A stretch of 26,231 nt of DNA. Origin: Firmicutes bacterium CAG:24053_14 (GTDB lineage Bacteria > Bacillota > Clostridia > Oscillospirales > Oscillospiraceae). Of the stretch, positions 1 to 7,243 are shown in pieces; position 1 is the stretch's first letter; each line of letters begins with the position of its first letter. The position numbers were made by a program, and so were the translations under genes. The stretch is taken from NCBI GenBank assembly GCA_001916715.1, contig MNSZ01000051.1, forward strand, positions 1 to 26,231, in the 5' to 3' direction. The notes beneath the pieces are model-generated. The model had not been told where the DNA came from, made no database searches, and worked only from the letters and a program-made list of their open reading frames with translations.

Positions 1-85
1 GGTAGATGGCCGCAACCTCGGTGAACGCATAGCTTACATGCGCCGCCGCCTCGTTGCCGTCCATCGTCTTGTACCTTCTTGTCAT
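1..85 (-). CDS. nifJ: Pyruvate:ferredoxin (flavodoxin) oxidoreductase, N-terminal fragment
   Basis: Only the first 28 codons lie in the window; the gene runs off the left edge. The visible protein begins MTRRYKTMDGNEAAAHV and continues SYAFTEVAAIY. This is the hallmark N-terminus of pyruvate:ferredoxin oxidoreductase, where the family shows TMDGN-AAAHVAYAF and AAIYPITPSS in the pyrimidine-binding domain of the thiamine-diphosphate enzyme. The family oxidises pyruvate to acetyl-CoA and CO2 and reduces ferredoxin, in the cytoplasm of anaerobes. The ATG at 85-83 is preceded by GGGAGG at a spacing of about 7 bases, which fixes the start. A promoter lies at 156-184, so the gene is transcribed away from the Asp23-fakA operon. 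Related 2-oxoacid oxidoreductases share this motif, but the spacing fits PFOR best. Confidence 0.85.
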   Translation of the reverse strand, partial: MTRRYKTMDGNEAAAHVSYAFTEVAAIY

Positions 86-155
86 ATCTTTTCCTCCCAT
101 AGGTTAATGGTTTTGAAGAATTATCGTACAATTTTAAGCCGTTATGATTGCTTTG

Positions 156-184
156 AGTTTATCACTAAAAAAATGAACTGTAAA
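156..184 (-). promoter_or_regulatory. Promoter of nifJ
   Basis: On the minus strand a TTTACA -35 box (184-179) and a TAAACT -10 box (161-156) are separated by exactly 17 bases. The start codon is about 70 bases downstream, leaving a short leader. The -35 box is only 15 bases from the -35 of the divergent Asp23 promoter. Confidence 0.55.
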
Positions 185-199
185 CATCAAAATTATTGC

Positions 200-228
200 T
201 TGTACTTTTTGAAATGGTGTATTATACT
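200..228 (+). promoter_or_regulatory. Promoter of the Asp23-fakA operon
   Basis: TTGTAC (200-205), a 17-base spacer and TATACT (223-228) make a near-consensus vegetative promoter. Its expected start point is about 45 bases ahead of the ATG at 280. Confidence 0.75.
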
Positions 229-279
229 ATTGTAGCAATTTTATAATTGCCGCATATTTGATGAAAGGAGCCTTTCAAT

Positions 280-633
280 ATGGTGAATATCAGCACCGAG
301 CTTGGAAGCATAAGCATCACCAGTGAGGTCTTTACGAATATTGCCGGCGCAGCGGCCACAAGCTGCTTCGGCGTAAAAGGCATGGCAGGACGCAATAAAG
401 AAGGCGGTCCGCTCCAGCTTCTGAGAAGAGAGTCAATGTCCAAGGGCGTCATGACGCACCTTAACGATGACGGTACTCTTTCGCTTGAGCTGCATATCGG
501 CGTTGATAACGGCGTGAACATAAGCGCCGTATGCCGCAGCATTATTAAGGAAGTGCGCTATAAGGTCGCAAAGGCGACAGGCGTTCCTGTGAAGAGCGTC
601 GATGTTTACGTCGATACCGTTATAGTCGGTTAA
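280..633 (+). CDS. Asp23/Gls24 family envelope stress protein (YloU-like)
   Basis: This 117-residue protein has the size and pattern of the Asp23/Gls24 (DUF322) family. It shows G-ISIT-EV near residues 9-16, then a GVKGMA stretch, a central LELHIGVDNGVNI strand segment and a C-terminal VK-VDVYVD strand. No signal peptide or membrane segment is visible. The ATG follows GAAAGGAG at a good distance. It is the first gene of a two-gene unit with the DAK2-domain gene 35 bases downstream. That order (yloU-yloV in Bacillus) is conserved in Firmicutes and suggests a link to the fatty-acid kinase, although the molecular role of the small protein is not settled. The family call is firm; the function is inferred from neighbourhood only. 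Confidence 0.9.
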   Translation: MVNISTELGSISITSEVFTNIAGAAATSCFGVKGMAGRNKEGGPLQLLRRESMSKGVMTHLNDDGTLSLELHIGVDNGVNISAVCRSIIKEVRYKVAKATGVPVKSVDVYVDTVIVG

Positions 634-668
634 TTACAGATAAAATCCCTCCCGGAGGTGCTTTTGCT

Positions 669-2354
669 TTGAGAGAATATTTAGACGCTGCGGTGTTCAA
701 GGACATGATCCTGTGCGCCGATGCCGCGCTTGCTGAGAACACTCAGCAGATAAACGAACTTAACGTATTCCCCGTACCTGACGGCGATACGGGAACCAAT
801 ATGGGCCTTACTATGAACGAGGCCGCAGCCCAGCTTAGAAAAAAAGAGTTTTACGCTGTCGATGCCGTTGCCGACTGCGTTGCCGGCGCGCTTCTGCGCG
901 GTGCGCGCGGAAACTCCGGCGTTATCCTGTCGCTTCTGTTCCGCGGAATTTCGCGCAGACTCAAGGGCATGGAGACCGTCGGCGCAAAGGAATTTGCCGC
1001 CGCTATGGAAGACGGCGTTGACGCAGCCTATAAGGCCGTCATGAAGCCTGCCGAGGGCACTATACTTACAGTTGCCCGTATGGCGTCGGCAGCTGCTGTC
1101 GAATATGCCAAAAAGGGCGACGATATCGAAGATCTTCTTGATACAGCTATCAGGATCGGCAAGGAAGCGCTCGATAACACCGTTAACCAGAACCCCGTTC
1201 TCCAGAAGGCCGGCGTTGTAGATGCCGGCGGCATGGGATATATCGTCATTTTCTCCGCTATGCTCGCATGCCTGCGCGGCGAAGTGACCGCTCCGACGGC
1301 GGCGGTTCAGGCAGGCGTTATAGCAAATGAGAACAATGCGTTCGATATGTTTGGAACAGACGAGATAACCTATGCATTCGATACGGTCTACATCGTGCGC
1401 AAGCATGAGCCGAACGTTGACCTCACGCCGCTGCGCGCCTACCTTTCGAGCATAGGTGACTGCCTTGTTATCGGCGAGGACGACGAGGCGTTCAAGGTGC
1501 ATGTCCATACGAATATTCCCGGTGAGGCGCTCACGAAGAGCCAGCAGTACGGCACCTTGGAGCTTGCCAAGATCGAGAATATGCGCACGCAGTATGATGA
1601 TATAATGGCAGGCCGCAAGGCTCAGACGACCGACGATCTGGAAAAGGTCGAGCAGGAGCTTGAGGCTGCCGAGGATCTGCATGCAGCGCCCACAAAGCGC
1701 TACGGCATAGTTGCCGTCTGCGCAGGCGAGGGAATTGCAAACCTGTTCAAGGAGCTTGGCGCCGACACCATCGTGACAGGCGGCCAGACCATGAACCCCT
1801 CAACGGCGGATATAATAAAAGAGATAAACCGCACTCCGGCGGAGATCGTGTTTGTTCTGCCCAACAACAAGAACATCATCATGGCCGCCGAGCAGAGCAT
1901 CCCTCTGTGCGAGGATAAGACCGTTGTGGTCGTTCCCACAAAGACCATTCCCCAGGGAATAACCGCAATGCTCAATTTCGATCCCGAGGGCGAGGTTTCG
2001 GACATAGTCGAAGCTATGAATGAATCTCTCGGCGATGTTCACACGGCGCAGGTCACCTATGCCGCGCGTGACTCGGACTTCGACGGCTACGCCATCCACG
2101 CAGGCGAGTATCTTGCGCTGCTTGACGGCAAGCTCATCGGCAGCTTTACCGAGATGCCGTCAATGCTCGGCAAAATGTCCGAGGCTTTCGGCGATCTTAA
2201 TCCCGAGATCATCACCGTTTACTATGGCGAGGATGTAACTCAGGACGATGCCGAGACTACGGCCGCAACGCTTGAGGAGGCCTTCCCCGACGCTGAGGTC
2301 ACGGTCGTAAACGGCGGACAGCCGGTTTACTACTATATGATATCGGTCGAGTAA
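669..2354 (+). CDS. fakA: DAK2-domain fatty acid kinase FakA (YloV family)
   Basis: This 561-residue protein has an N-terminal DAK2 nucleotide-binding domain. It contains FPVPDGDTGTNM (residues 34-45, Mg-ATP binding aspartates), GARGNSGVILS (78-88) and AGVVDAGGMGY (181-191). The C-terminal part characteristic of YloV/FakA carries VHVHTNIPGEAL (277-288) and GGQTMNPST (371-379). FakA phosphorylates fatty acids presented by a FakB (DegV-type) partner, feeding exogenous fatty acids into phospholipid synthesis; no fakB is present here. The start is a TTG at 669, supported by GGAGGTG at 654-660 and by alignment of the DGDTGTNM motif at the usual distance. It lies 35 bases after the Asp23-family gene, so the two are presumably co-transcribed, and it ends at a clear terminator. 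Confidence 0.9.
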   Translation: MREYLDAAVFKDMILCADAALAENTQQINELNVFPVPDGDTGTNMGLTMNEAAAQLRKKEFYAVDAVADCVAGALLRGARGNSGVILSLLFRGISRRLKGMETVGAKEFAAAMEDGVDAAYKAVMKPAEGTILTVARMASAAAVEYAKKGDDIEDLLDTAIRIGKEALDNTVNQNPVLQKAGVVDAGGMGYIVIFSAMLACLRGEVTAPTAAVQAGVIANENNAFDMFGTDEITYAFDTVYIVRKHEPNVDLTPLRAYLSSIGDCLVIGEDDEAFKVHVHTNIPGEALTKSQQYGTLELAKIENMRTQYDDIMAGRKAQTTDDLEKVEQELEAAEDLHAAPTKRYGIVAVCAGEGIANLFKELGADTIVTGGQTMNPSTADIIKEINRTPAEIVFVLPNNKNIIMAAEQSIPLCEDKTVVVVPTKTIPQGITAMLNFDPEGEVSDIVEAMNESLGDVHTAQVTYAARDSDFDGYAIHAGEYLALLDGKLIGSFTEMPSMLGKMSEAFGDLNPEIITVYYGEDVTQDDAETTAATLEEAFPDAEVTVVNGGQPVYYYMISVE

Positions 2355-2385
2355 TTTAATATAATAAGCTCTCGTCAGCTTAAGC

Positions 2386-2421
2386 TCACGGCAGTGCGGT
2401 AAGCGCTGCCGTGATTTTTTT
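2386..2421 (+). terminator. Terminator of the Asp23-fakA operon
   Basis: A perfect 9-bp stem, TCACGGCAG (2386-2394) with CTGCCGTGA (2406-2414), and an 11-base loop are followed by seven T residues. Confidence 0.9.
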
Positions 2422-2448
2422 GTTTTCAGACACTTTACAAAATAGCTG

Positions 2449-2477
2449 TTGACAATTTTGCAATCGCACTGTATGCT
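2449..2477 (+). promoter_or_regulatory. Promoter of the GT2 glycosyltransferase gene
   Basis: A perfect TTGACA (2449-2454), a 17-base spacer and TATGCT (2472-2477) lie immediately after the fakA terminator. Because this -35 box overlaps the furthest upstream in-frame TTG at 2449, translation cannot start there. Confidence 0.85.
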
Positions 2478-2520
2478 AACTGTGTTAGAACAAGCCACAC
2501 AGTTACATAAGGAGAGTGCC

Positions 2521-3780
2521 ATGGAAACAATAAAGCTTATTAACTTTATTATTGCAACGGTGTTTTTCGTTTGCTACTCATATCAGTTTGCATATATCCT
2601 CGTGCCGTATCTGAAAAAGGAGAAACCGCACAAGCCTGCGGAGCTGCACAGATATGCGGTTTTGATATCCGCCCGCAACGAGGAGCTTGTGATAGGCAAT
2701 CTGCTCGACAGCATATCGGCGCAGGATTATCCCTCGAGCCTTGTGCGAGTGTTTGTCGTCGCCGATAACTGCACGGACAAAACCGCAAAGGTCGCCCGTG
2801 CACACGGAGCCATAGTGTACGAGCGCTTTAACGATAAGCTCGTCGGCAAGGGCTATGCTCTTGAATATCTGCTTGACAGAATAGGCGAGGAATACGGCGA
2901 CGTGTTCGACGCATACATGGTGTTCGATGCGGATAATCTTCTCAGCGAGGACTACATAAGCCGCATGAACGAGACCTTCTCCGACGGCTACAGGATAATC
3001 ACAAGCTACCGAAACTCGAAAAACTACGGCGATAACTGGATATCCGCAGGCTACGCGCTGTGGTTCCTGCGCGAGGCAAAATACCTCAACAACGCCCGTT
3101 ATCTGCTCGGAACGAGCTGCGCAGTTTCGGGAACGGGATTTATGTTCAGCCGGGAGATACTGAAAAGCTGCGGCGGCTGGCCGTTCCATCTGCTCGTTGA
3201 GGACATTGAGTTCACGATACACAACATTGTGTCCGGCGAAAAGGTCGGCTACTGTCCGAGGGCTGTTTTGTATGACGAGCAGCCGACGAAGTTTTCTCAG
3301 TCGTGGAAGCAGCGCATGCGCTGGGCGCGCGGATATATTCAGATCCTGCGCAAATACGGCGGCCGGCTGCTGCACGGCATATTCGCAAAGCGCAGCTTTT
3401 CCTGCTTTGATATGACGATGAATATCGCTCCGGCGGTCATCCTATCGTTCCTCGGTATAATTATAAATGTTGGAGCGGCTGTTTACAGCGTGCTCAACGG
3501 CGGCGGAACGGACGTTCTGCTTCAGTCGTTTGGGCAGCTTATACTCAACACCTGTCTTATGATGTTTATTATCGGAGCGATAACCACGATAAGCGAGTGG
3601 AAAAACATCTATTGCAGCACGCCGAAAAAGATATTGTACGCATTCACTTTTCCGCTGTTCATGCTCACATATCTGCCGATCTGCATTGTAGCGCTGTTTC
3701 GCCCCGTCAAGTGGGAGCCCATCGTTCATGACCGTGTGCGCACCCTCAGAGAGGTCAGGGGAGAGGGAAACGCGGCGTAA
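2521..3780 (+). CDS. Membrane glycosyltransferase, family 2 (cellulose/hyaluronan synthase type)
   Basis: This 419-residue protein has an N-terminal membrane helix (about residues 6-30), a cytoplasmic GT-A domain and two or three C-terminal membrane segments (about 300-400). Visible GT2 motifs are ISARNEE (49-55), the metal-binding DAD (136-138), SGTGFMFS (203-210), the acceptor-site ED (227-228) and QRMRW (264-268), the QxxRW signature of processive synthases. It should transfer a sugar from a nucleotide donor to a polymer or lipid acceptor at the membrane, but the sugar and product cannot be read from the sequence. The ATG at 2521 is chosen because GGAG sits 6 bases upstream and the promoter covers the longer start. 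No sugar-precursor or export genes are adjacent, so it is a single-gene unit. Confidence 0.85.
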   Translation: METIKLINFIIATVFFVCYSYQFAYILVPYLKKEKPHKPAELHRYAVLISARNEELVIGNLLDSISAQDYPSSLVRVFVVADNCTDKTAKVARAHGAIVYERFNDKLVGKGYALEYLLDRIGEEYGDVFDAYMVFDADNLLSEDYISRMNETFSDGYRIITSYRNSKNYGDNWISAGYALWFLREAKYLNNARYLLGTSCAVSGTGFMFSREILKSCGGWPFHLLVEDIEFTIHNIVSGEKVGYCPRAVLYDEQPTKFSQSWKQRMRWARGYIQILRKYGGRLLHGIFAKRSFSCFDMTMNIAPAVILSFLGIIINVGAAVYSVLNGGGTDVLLQSFGQLILNTCLMMFIIGAITTISEWKNIYCSTPKKILYAFTFPLFMLTYLPICIVALFRPVKWEPIVHDRVRTLREVRGEGNAA

Positions 3781-5422
3781 AATCCTCATTATAAGAAAAC
3801 TGTCCGGAAATTTTTCCGGACAGTCCAGCGTGGCGAAAAAAAACAGCAACCGCCGGGCGTTTTTGACACGCTGTGCGCCCCCCGTCAAAGCAAATTGCTC
3901 CGGTGTAGTGATTTGCATAATAGCTTGAGCTGAGCGAGGTTATAACGACGCAGCCCTTGCCGGAGGAGGCGTGGATGAACTGATTGTTGCCGATATACAT
4001 GCCGACATGGCCGATGGGATCGACGCTGTCGGAGAAGAACACGAGGTCGCCCGGCTGCAGGTCACTTTTATCGACCTTGGTGCCGTTGTGGTTCCACTGT
4101 CCGCCTGCGCCGCGCCAGAGCGAGTAGCCGTACTGGCCGTAGAGGTAATACATGAAGCCCGAGCAGTCGAAGCCGCGCGGCGAGGAGCCGCCGTAAACAT
4201 AGGGCGTTCCGAGATACTGCTTTGCGGTGGCAACGATCTTGTCGGCAACGGCGTTGCCGGTGCTGAGCTTGACATAGTCTGCGCTCATATAGCCGCTGAG
4301 ACCGTTGTAGCTCACGGCATACCATGAGCCGGTCTTGCCGGTGACCTTGACCTGAATGCCCTTGTTGTAGTAGCCGATGGTAGAGTAGCTTGTGCCGGCT
4401 CCGCTTCTCATGCGCACTCCGTCGCCGGTGACGATGCCGATCTTGTCCATCTTCTCGACCGTTGCGGAAGATGCGGTGGAGACGATCTTTATGTAGTCCT
4501 TGCTCATGTAGCCGTACTGGCCGTTTGCGCTGACCTCGTACCACGAGCCGGTCTCTCCGGTGATTTTAACGCTTGTGTTCTTATTGAGCGTTGCAATGGC
4601 TGCAAAATCCGTGCTCGGACCCATTCTCAGGCGGACGCTGTCGCCGGAAACGCTGCCGCTTTTTGCGGCGCTGTAGCTCTCCGACGGGGTTATGCGCACA
4701 TACTGCGCGGCCATGTAGCCGGTTTTGCCGTTGTATGATACCTTGTACCAATCCTTGACCGAGCCGAGCGCCGTGAGGCTTACTCCGTTGGAGTAGTAGC
4801 CGAGAGTGTCGCAATGGGTGTTTGGCTGGCTTCTGAGCCTTACGCTCGTTCCGATGACCGAAGCCTTGAAGCCGCTGCCTGTCGAGGTGCTCGTTGTGGT
4901 CGATGCAGACGTGGAAGGCTTGGTAGTTGCTGCCGACGATGAAGCATTGCCGACCGAAAGCTTCATATAATCTGCGCTGACATAGCCGGTCTTGCCGTTG
5001 TAGCTGACCTCATACCAGTTGCCAGATGCGCCGATGACGCTCATTTTCGTGCCCTTGTCCAGTGTGGTTATGATCGAGCTGTTAGTTCCGGCGCCGCTTC
5101 TCATGCGGACATCGCTGCCGGATACGGTACCTGTGCCGAAATTGCCGCTGACCTTGCTGACGGTTTTGAGGTAGTCTGCCGAAGCGTAGCCTACGGTGTT
5201 GTTGTAAACAACCTTGCACCAGCCGTTCTGCGTCATGCCTACTATGACCTCTGCACCTGACGGCATGGTCATGATTATTGACTTGCTCGTGCTTGCGCCG
5301 CTTCTGAGATTCAGAGCCGACGTCGTTTTCGCGCCGCTTATGCAGGCAGCCGAGGCCGGAACGGCGAGCAGCGAAACGCACATTATCACTGCAAGAAGTA
5401 AACTTAAAAGCCGTTTTTTCAT
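3755..5422 (-). CDS. Secreted NlpC/P60 cell-wall endopeptidase with five SH3b repeats; 3' end probably frameshifted
   Basis: As written the protein is 555 residues. It has a signal peptide (1-26, ending PASAA), five bacterial SH3 repeats (about 33-88, 98-155, 187-244, 256-313 and 328-386) with a Ser/Thr-rich linker near 157-183, and an NlpC/P60 domain (about 392-512). The catalytic residues are C420 (FDCSGF), H472 (GHVGMYIG) and H484 (FIHASS). Such enzymes cut gamma-D-glutamyl-diamino-acid bonds in peptidoglycan stem peptides; the SH3b repeats bind the wall. The start has GGAG 8 bases upstream and its own strong promoter. Oddly, the frame continues about 45 residues past the domain, through the terminator hairpin and into the end of the glycosyltransferase gene. 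In another frame the sequence after G508 reads S-N-L-L-stop at 3885, so a small deletion near 3899-3903 is likely. Confidence 0.9.
   Translation of the reverse strand: MKKRLLSLLLAVIMCVSLLAVPASAACISGAKTTSALNLRSGASTSKSIIMTMPSGAEVIVGMTQNGWCKVVYNNTVGYASADYLKTVSKVSGNFGTGTVSGSDVRMRSGAGTNSSIITTLDKGTKMSVIGASGNWYEVSYNGKTGYVSADYMKLSVGNASSSAATTKPSTSASTTTSTSTGSGFKASVIGTSVRLRSQPNTHCDTLGYYSNGVSLTALGSVKDWYKVSYNGKTGYMAAQYVRITPSESYSAAKSGSVSGDSVRLRMGPSTDFAAIATLNKNTSVKITGETGSWYEVSANGQYGYMSKDYIKIVSTASSATVEKMDKIGIVTGDGVRMRSGAGTSYSTIGYYNKGIQVKVTGKTGSWYAVSYNGLSGYMSADYVKLSTGNAVADKIVATAKQYLGTPYVYGGSSPRGFDCSGFMYYLYGQYGYSLWRGAGGQWNHNGTKVDKSDLQPGDLVFFSDSVDPIGHVGMYIGNNQFIHASSGKGCVVITSLSSSYYANHYTGAICFDGGRTACQKRPAVAVFFRHAGLSGKISGQFSYNEDFTPRFPLP
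3795..3824 (-). terminator. Terminator of the NlpC/P60 gene (minus strand)
   Basis: ACTGTCCGGAAA and TTTCCGGACAGT (3799-3824) form a 12-bp stem with a two-base centre. On the minus strand it is followed by TTTT, so it stops transcription arriving from 5422. On the plus strand no T tract follows, although it may still protect the end of the glycosyltransferase message. Confidence 0.8.
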
Positions 5423-5459
5423 TTTTAACTCTCCGTGGAATATTTCAAAGTGTAATCAA

Positions 5460-5488
5460 ATTGTAACACAGAAGTCGTATTATGTCAA
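5460..5488 (-). promoter_or_regulatory. Promoter of the NlpC/P60 gene
   Basis: On the minus strand TTGACA (5488-5483), a 17-base spacer and TACAAT (5465-5460) form a near-perfect vegetative promoter about 38 bases before the ATG at 5422. Confidence 0.85.
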
Positions 5489-5559
5489 CATTGGCGGCTC
5501 GCGAGGGGCAAAATTCGGCGTAAACAATCTGTAAATAGCGCATTTTAGCATATATTGTG

Positions 5560-5580
5560 TTTGTTGCCGATTTCAACAAA
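5560..5580. repeat. Inverted repeat TTTGTTG-N7-CAACAAA, possible operator
   Basis: Perfect 7-base arms (5560-5566 and 5574-5580) flank a 7-base centre, between the divergent NlpC/P60 and apbE promoters. It lacks a T tract, so it is not a terminator. The binding protein, if any, is unknown. Confidence 0.4.
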
Positions 5581-5622
5581 TAGTTATTGTGTAGCGACGT
5601 TTCGCAGAACGCAAATTTTCGG

Positions 5623-5651
5623 TTTTCAATTGGTTTTATATATGGTATAAT
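5623..5651 (+). promoter_or_regulatory. Promoter of the apbE-mpg-recG operon
   Basis: A perfect TATAAT (5646-5651) is preceded at 17 bases by a weaker TTTTCA -35 box (5623-5628). The ATG of apbE is 33 bases downstream. Confidence 0.6.
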
Positions 5652-5684
5652 TACAAAATAAATAAAAAATCCCGAGGATAAGAT

Positions 5685-6737
5685 ATGAGTCGATTTTTTA
5701 CCAAAAGAATGATCGCCGCGGTGCTCTGCGTCTGCATGGTGCTGCCGCTTTGCGCCTGCTCAAGCGACAAGCCCGAGCAGAAGCAGATATTCGCAATGGA
5801 TACGGTGATGACACTGACAGCTTACGGCAAATATGCCGGCGACGGAATAAACGCGGCCGTCGGCGTGATAAACGCCATGGACGATATGCTCGATCCCGAT
5901 AATGAGGGCAGCTACACGTCGCTTATTAACAATGCCGAGGGCAAGGACGTTATAGTCACACCGCAGGTAAACGAGATGCTGTCTACTGCACTGAACGTCT
6001 ATAATCTCTCGGGCGGCGCGCTCGATCTTTCGGTGTATCCGCTGTATGAAGCCTGGGGCGAGTTCAAGGACGAAACCGGCCGCATCCCGTCCGATGACGA
6101 GATAAAGGAGCTTCGCAAAAACCTCGGCTTCGGCAGCACAGAGATCACAAACTTTGAGGGCGAGGCCAACTACTCCGTGCGCATGCCTGCCGGAACGCAG
6201 ATAAGCTTCGGCGCCGTCGCCAAGGGTTGCGCGTCAAAGTACGCGATCGACGCAATGCGCAAAAGCGGCGTTACAAGCGGCATAGTTTCCCTCGGCGGAA
6301 ATGTGCAGACTTTGGGTACAAAGCCCGACGGCTCGAACTGGATCGTCGCCGTCGAGGATCCTAACGACACGAGCAGCTATGTCGGAACGCTCTCAGTCGG
6401 CGAGACAGCAATAATAACAAGCGGCAGCTATCAGCGCTATTTCATCGGCTCGGACGGCATGAAGTATCACCACATCATCGACCCGAGCACCGGCAGACCT
6501 GCGGATAACGACCTTGTTTCGGTCACGATAGTCTGCCCCGACGGTACGCTGGCCGACGCGCTGTCAACGGCGATGTTCGTCCTCGGCGAAAATGCCGCGC
6601 TCAAATACTGGCGCGAAAACGGCGGCTTTGAGATGATAATGATAAATAAGGATAACGAGATAATGTGTACTACCGGTCTGATCGAGGTGTTCACGCTCAC
6701 TAACCGCACAGATTACACGCTCAAAATGGTAGAGTGA
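5685..6737 (+). CDS. apbE: FAD:protein FMN transferase, ApbE lipoprotein
   Basis: This 350-residue protein has a lipoprotein signal peptide with lipobox LCAC (lipidated Cys25), which places it on the outer face of the membrane. ApbE motifs are all present: AMDTVMTLTAYG (38-49), DLSVYPLYEAWG (115-126), FGAVAKGCASKYAID (176-190), SLGGNVQTLG (203-212), HIIDPSTGRP (264-273) and DALSTAMFVLG (292-302). The family moves FMN from FAD onto a threonine of target proteins such as RnfG/NqrC or extracellular flavin reductases, in a Mg-dependent reaction. No target protein is encoded here. The ATG at 5685 has GAGGA at a good distance. It is the first gene of a unit in which mpg begins at its stop codon, an unexpected partner for DNA-repair genes. 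Confidence 0.92.
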   Translation: MSRFFTKRMIAAVLCVCMVLPLCACSSDKPEQKQIFAMDTVMTLTAYGKYAGDGINAAVGVINAMDDMLDPDNEGSYTSLINNAEGKDVIVTPQVNEMLSTALNVYNLSGGALDLSVYPLYEAWGEFKDETGRIPSDDEIKELRKNLGFGSTEITNFEGEANYSVRMPAGTQISFGAVAKGCASKYAIDAMRKSGVTSGIVSLGGNVQTLGTKPDGSNWIVAVEDPNDTSSYVGTLSVGETAIITSGSYQRYFIGSDGMKYHHIIDPSTGRPADNDLVSVTIVCPDGTLADALSTAMFVLGENAALKYWRENGGFEMIMINKDNEIMCTTGLIEVFTLTNRTDYTLKMVE

Positions 6738-7243
6738 TGCCGGACAGAGAATTTTTTCGCCAAGACGCATTGACGCTTGCTCAGGCTCTGGTCGGAAAGC
6801 TCATTGTGCGCAGCTTTCCCGACGGCAGCGAAAAGCGGCTGAGGATAACCGAGACCGAAGCTTACTGCGGCGCTGAGGACACGGCATGCCATGCGCATAA
6901 GGGTAAAACAAAGCGCGCCGAGATACTCTGGCGTGACGGCGGCACGATATATGTCTATCTTTGCTACGGCATGCATAATCTTATGAACATAGTCTCCGGC
7001 AGGAAAGGCGAGCCGCAGGCGGTGCTCATCCGCTGCTGCGAGGGCTTTGAAGGTCCGGGAAAGCTGACAAAGGAGCTTTCCGTTGACCGCAGCTTCAACG
7101 GACTGGATATTCTCGATTGCGGTGGGCTGTGCATCGAGGACGACGGCATGCAGGTTGACATAATACAGCTTCCGCGCGTCGGCATTGCGTATGCAGAGCC
7201 TGCCGACAGGGAAGCATTGTGGAGATTCAAACTCAAAAAATGA
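6737..7243 (+). CDS. mpg: DNA-3-methyladenine glycosylase (Mpg/AAG family)
   Basis: This 168-residue protein matches the alkyladenine glycosylase family: LA-ALVGKLIVR (14-25), the ITETEAY motif with the likely catalytic Glu41, GTIYVYLCYGMHN (69-81) and GEPQAVLIR. The enzyme removes 3-methyladenine and other alkylated purines from DNA to start base-excision repair. It is shorter than typical members (about 190-200) because the segment between AVLIR and GPGKLT is compact; the flanking motifs are continuous, so this looks natural. The ATG at 6737 shares its A with the apbE TGA, and a GTG at 6734 in the same frame is the alternative. The 3' end overlaps the recG start as ATGA. Translation is probably coupled along the operon. 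Confidence 0.88.
   Translation: MPDREFFRQDALTLAQALVGKLIVRSFPDGSEKRLRITETEAYCGAEDTACHAHKGKTKRAEILWRDGGTIYVYLCYGMHNLMNIVSGRKGEPQAVLIRCCEGFEGPGKLTKELSVDRSFNGLDILDCGGLCIEDDGMQVDIIQLPRVGIAYAEPADREALWRFKLKK

Noticed and set aside
681..1682. Long minus-strand open frame (333 codons) opposite fakA
   Set aside because: Shadow of fakA codon bias; it has no family-like motifs and no ribosome binding site, while the plus-strand frame is full-length FakA.
3442..3918. Minus-strand frame of 158 codons across the NlpC/P60 end
   Set aside because: It covers the terminator and the antisense of the glycosyltransferase; no protein signal is visible. It only marks another frame at the presumed NlpC/P60 deletion.
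4250..5330. Recurrent similar DNA segments that could suggest a repeat array or CRISPR
   Set aside because: They are the coding sequence of five SH3b domains, in frame, of unequal spacing and diverged.
5473..5482. TAATACGACT on the minus strand, like the start of a T7 promoter
   Set aside because: Only the first ten bases match and the rest diverges. It is the spacer of the TTGACA/TACAAT promoter of the NlpC/P60 gene.
7219..7239. Upstream GTG start for recG
   Set aside because: It adds seven residues not seen in the family and lies well inside mpg; the ATGA overlap at 7240 fits the operon better.
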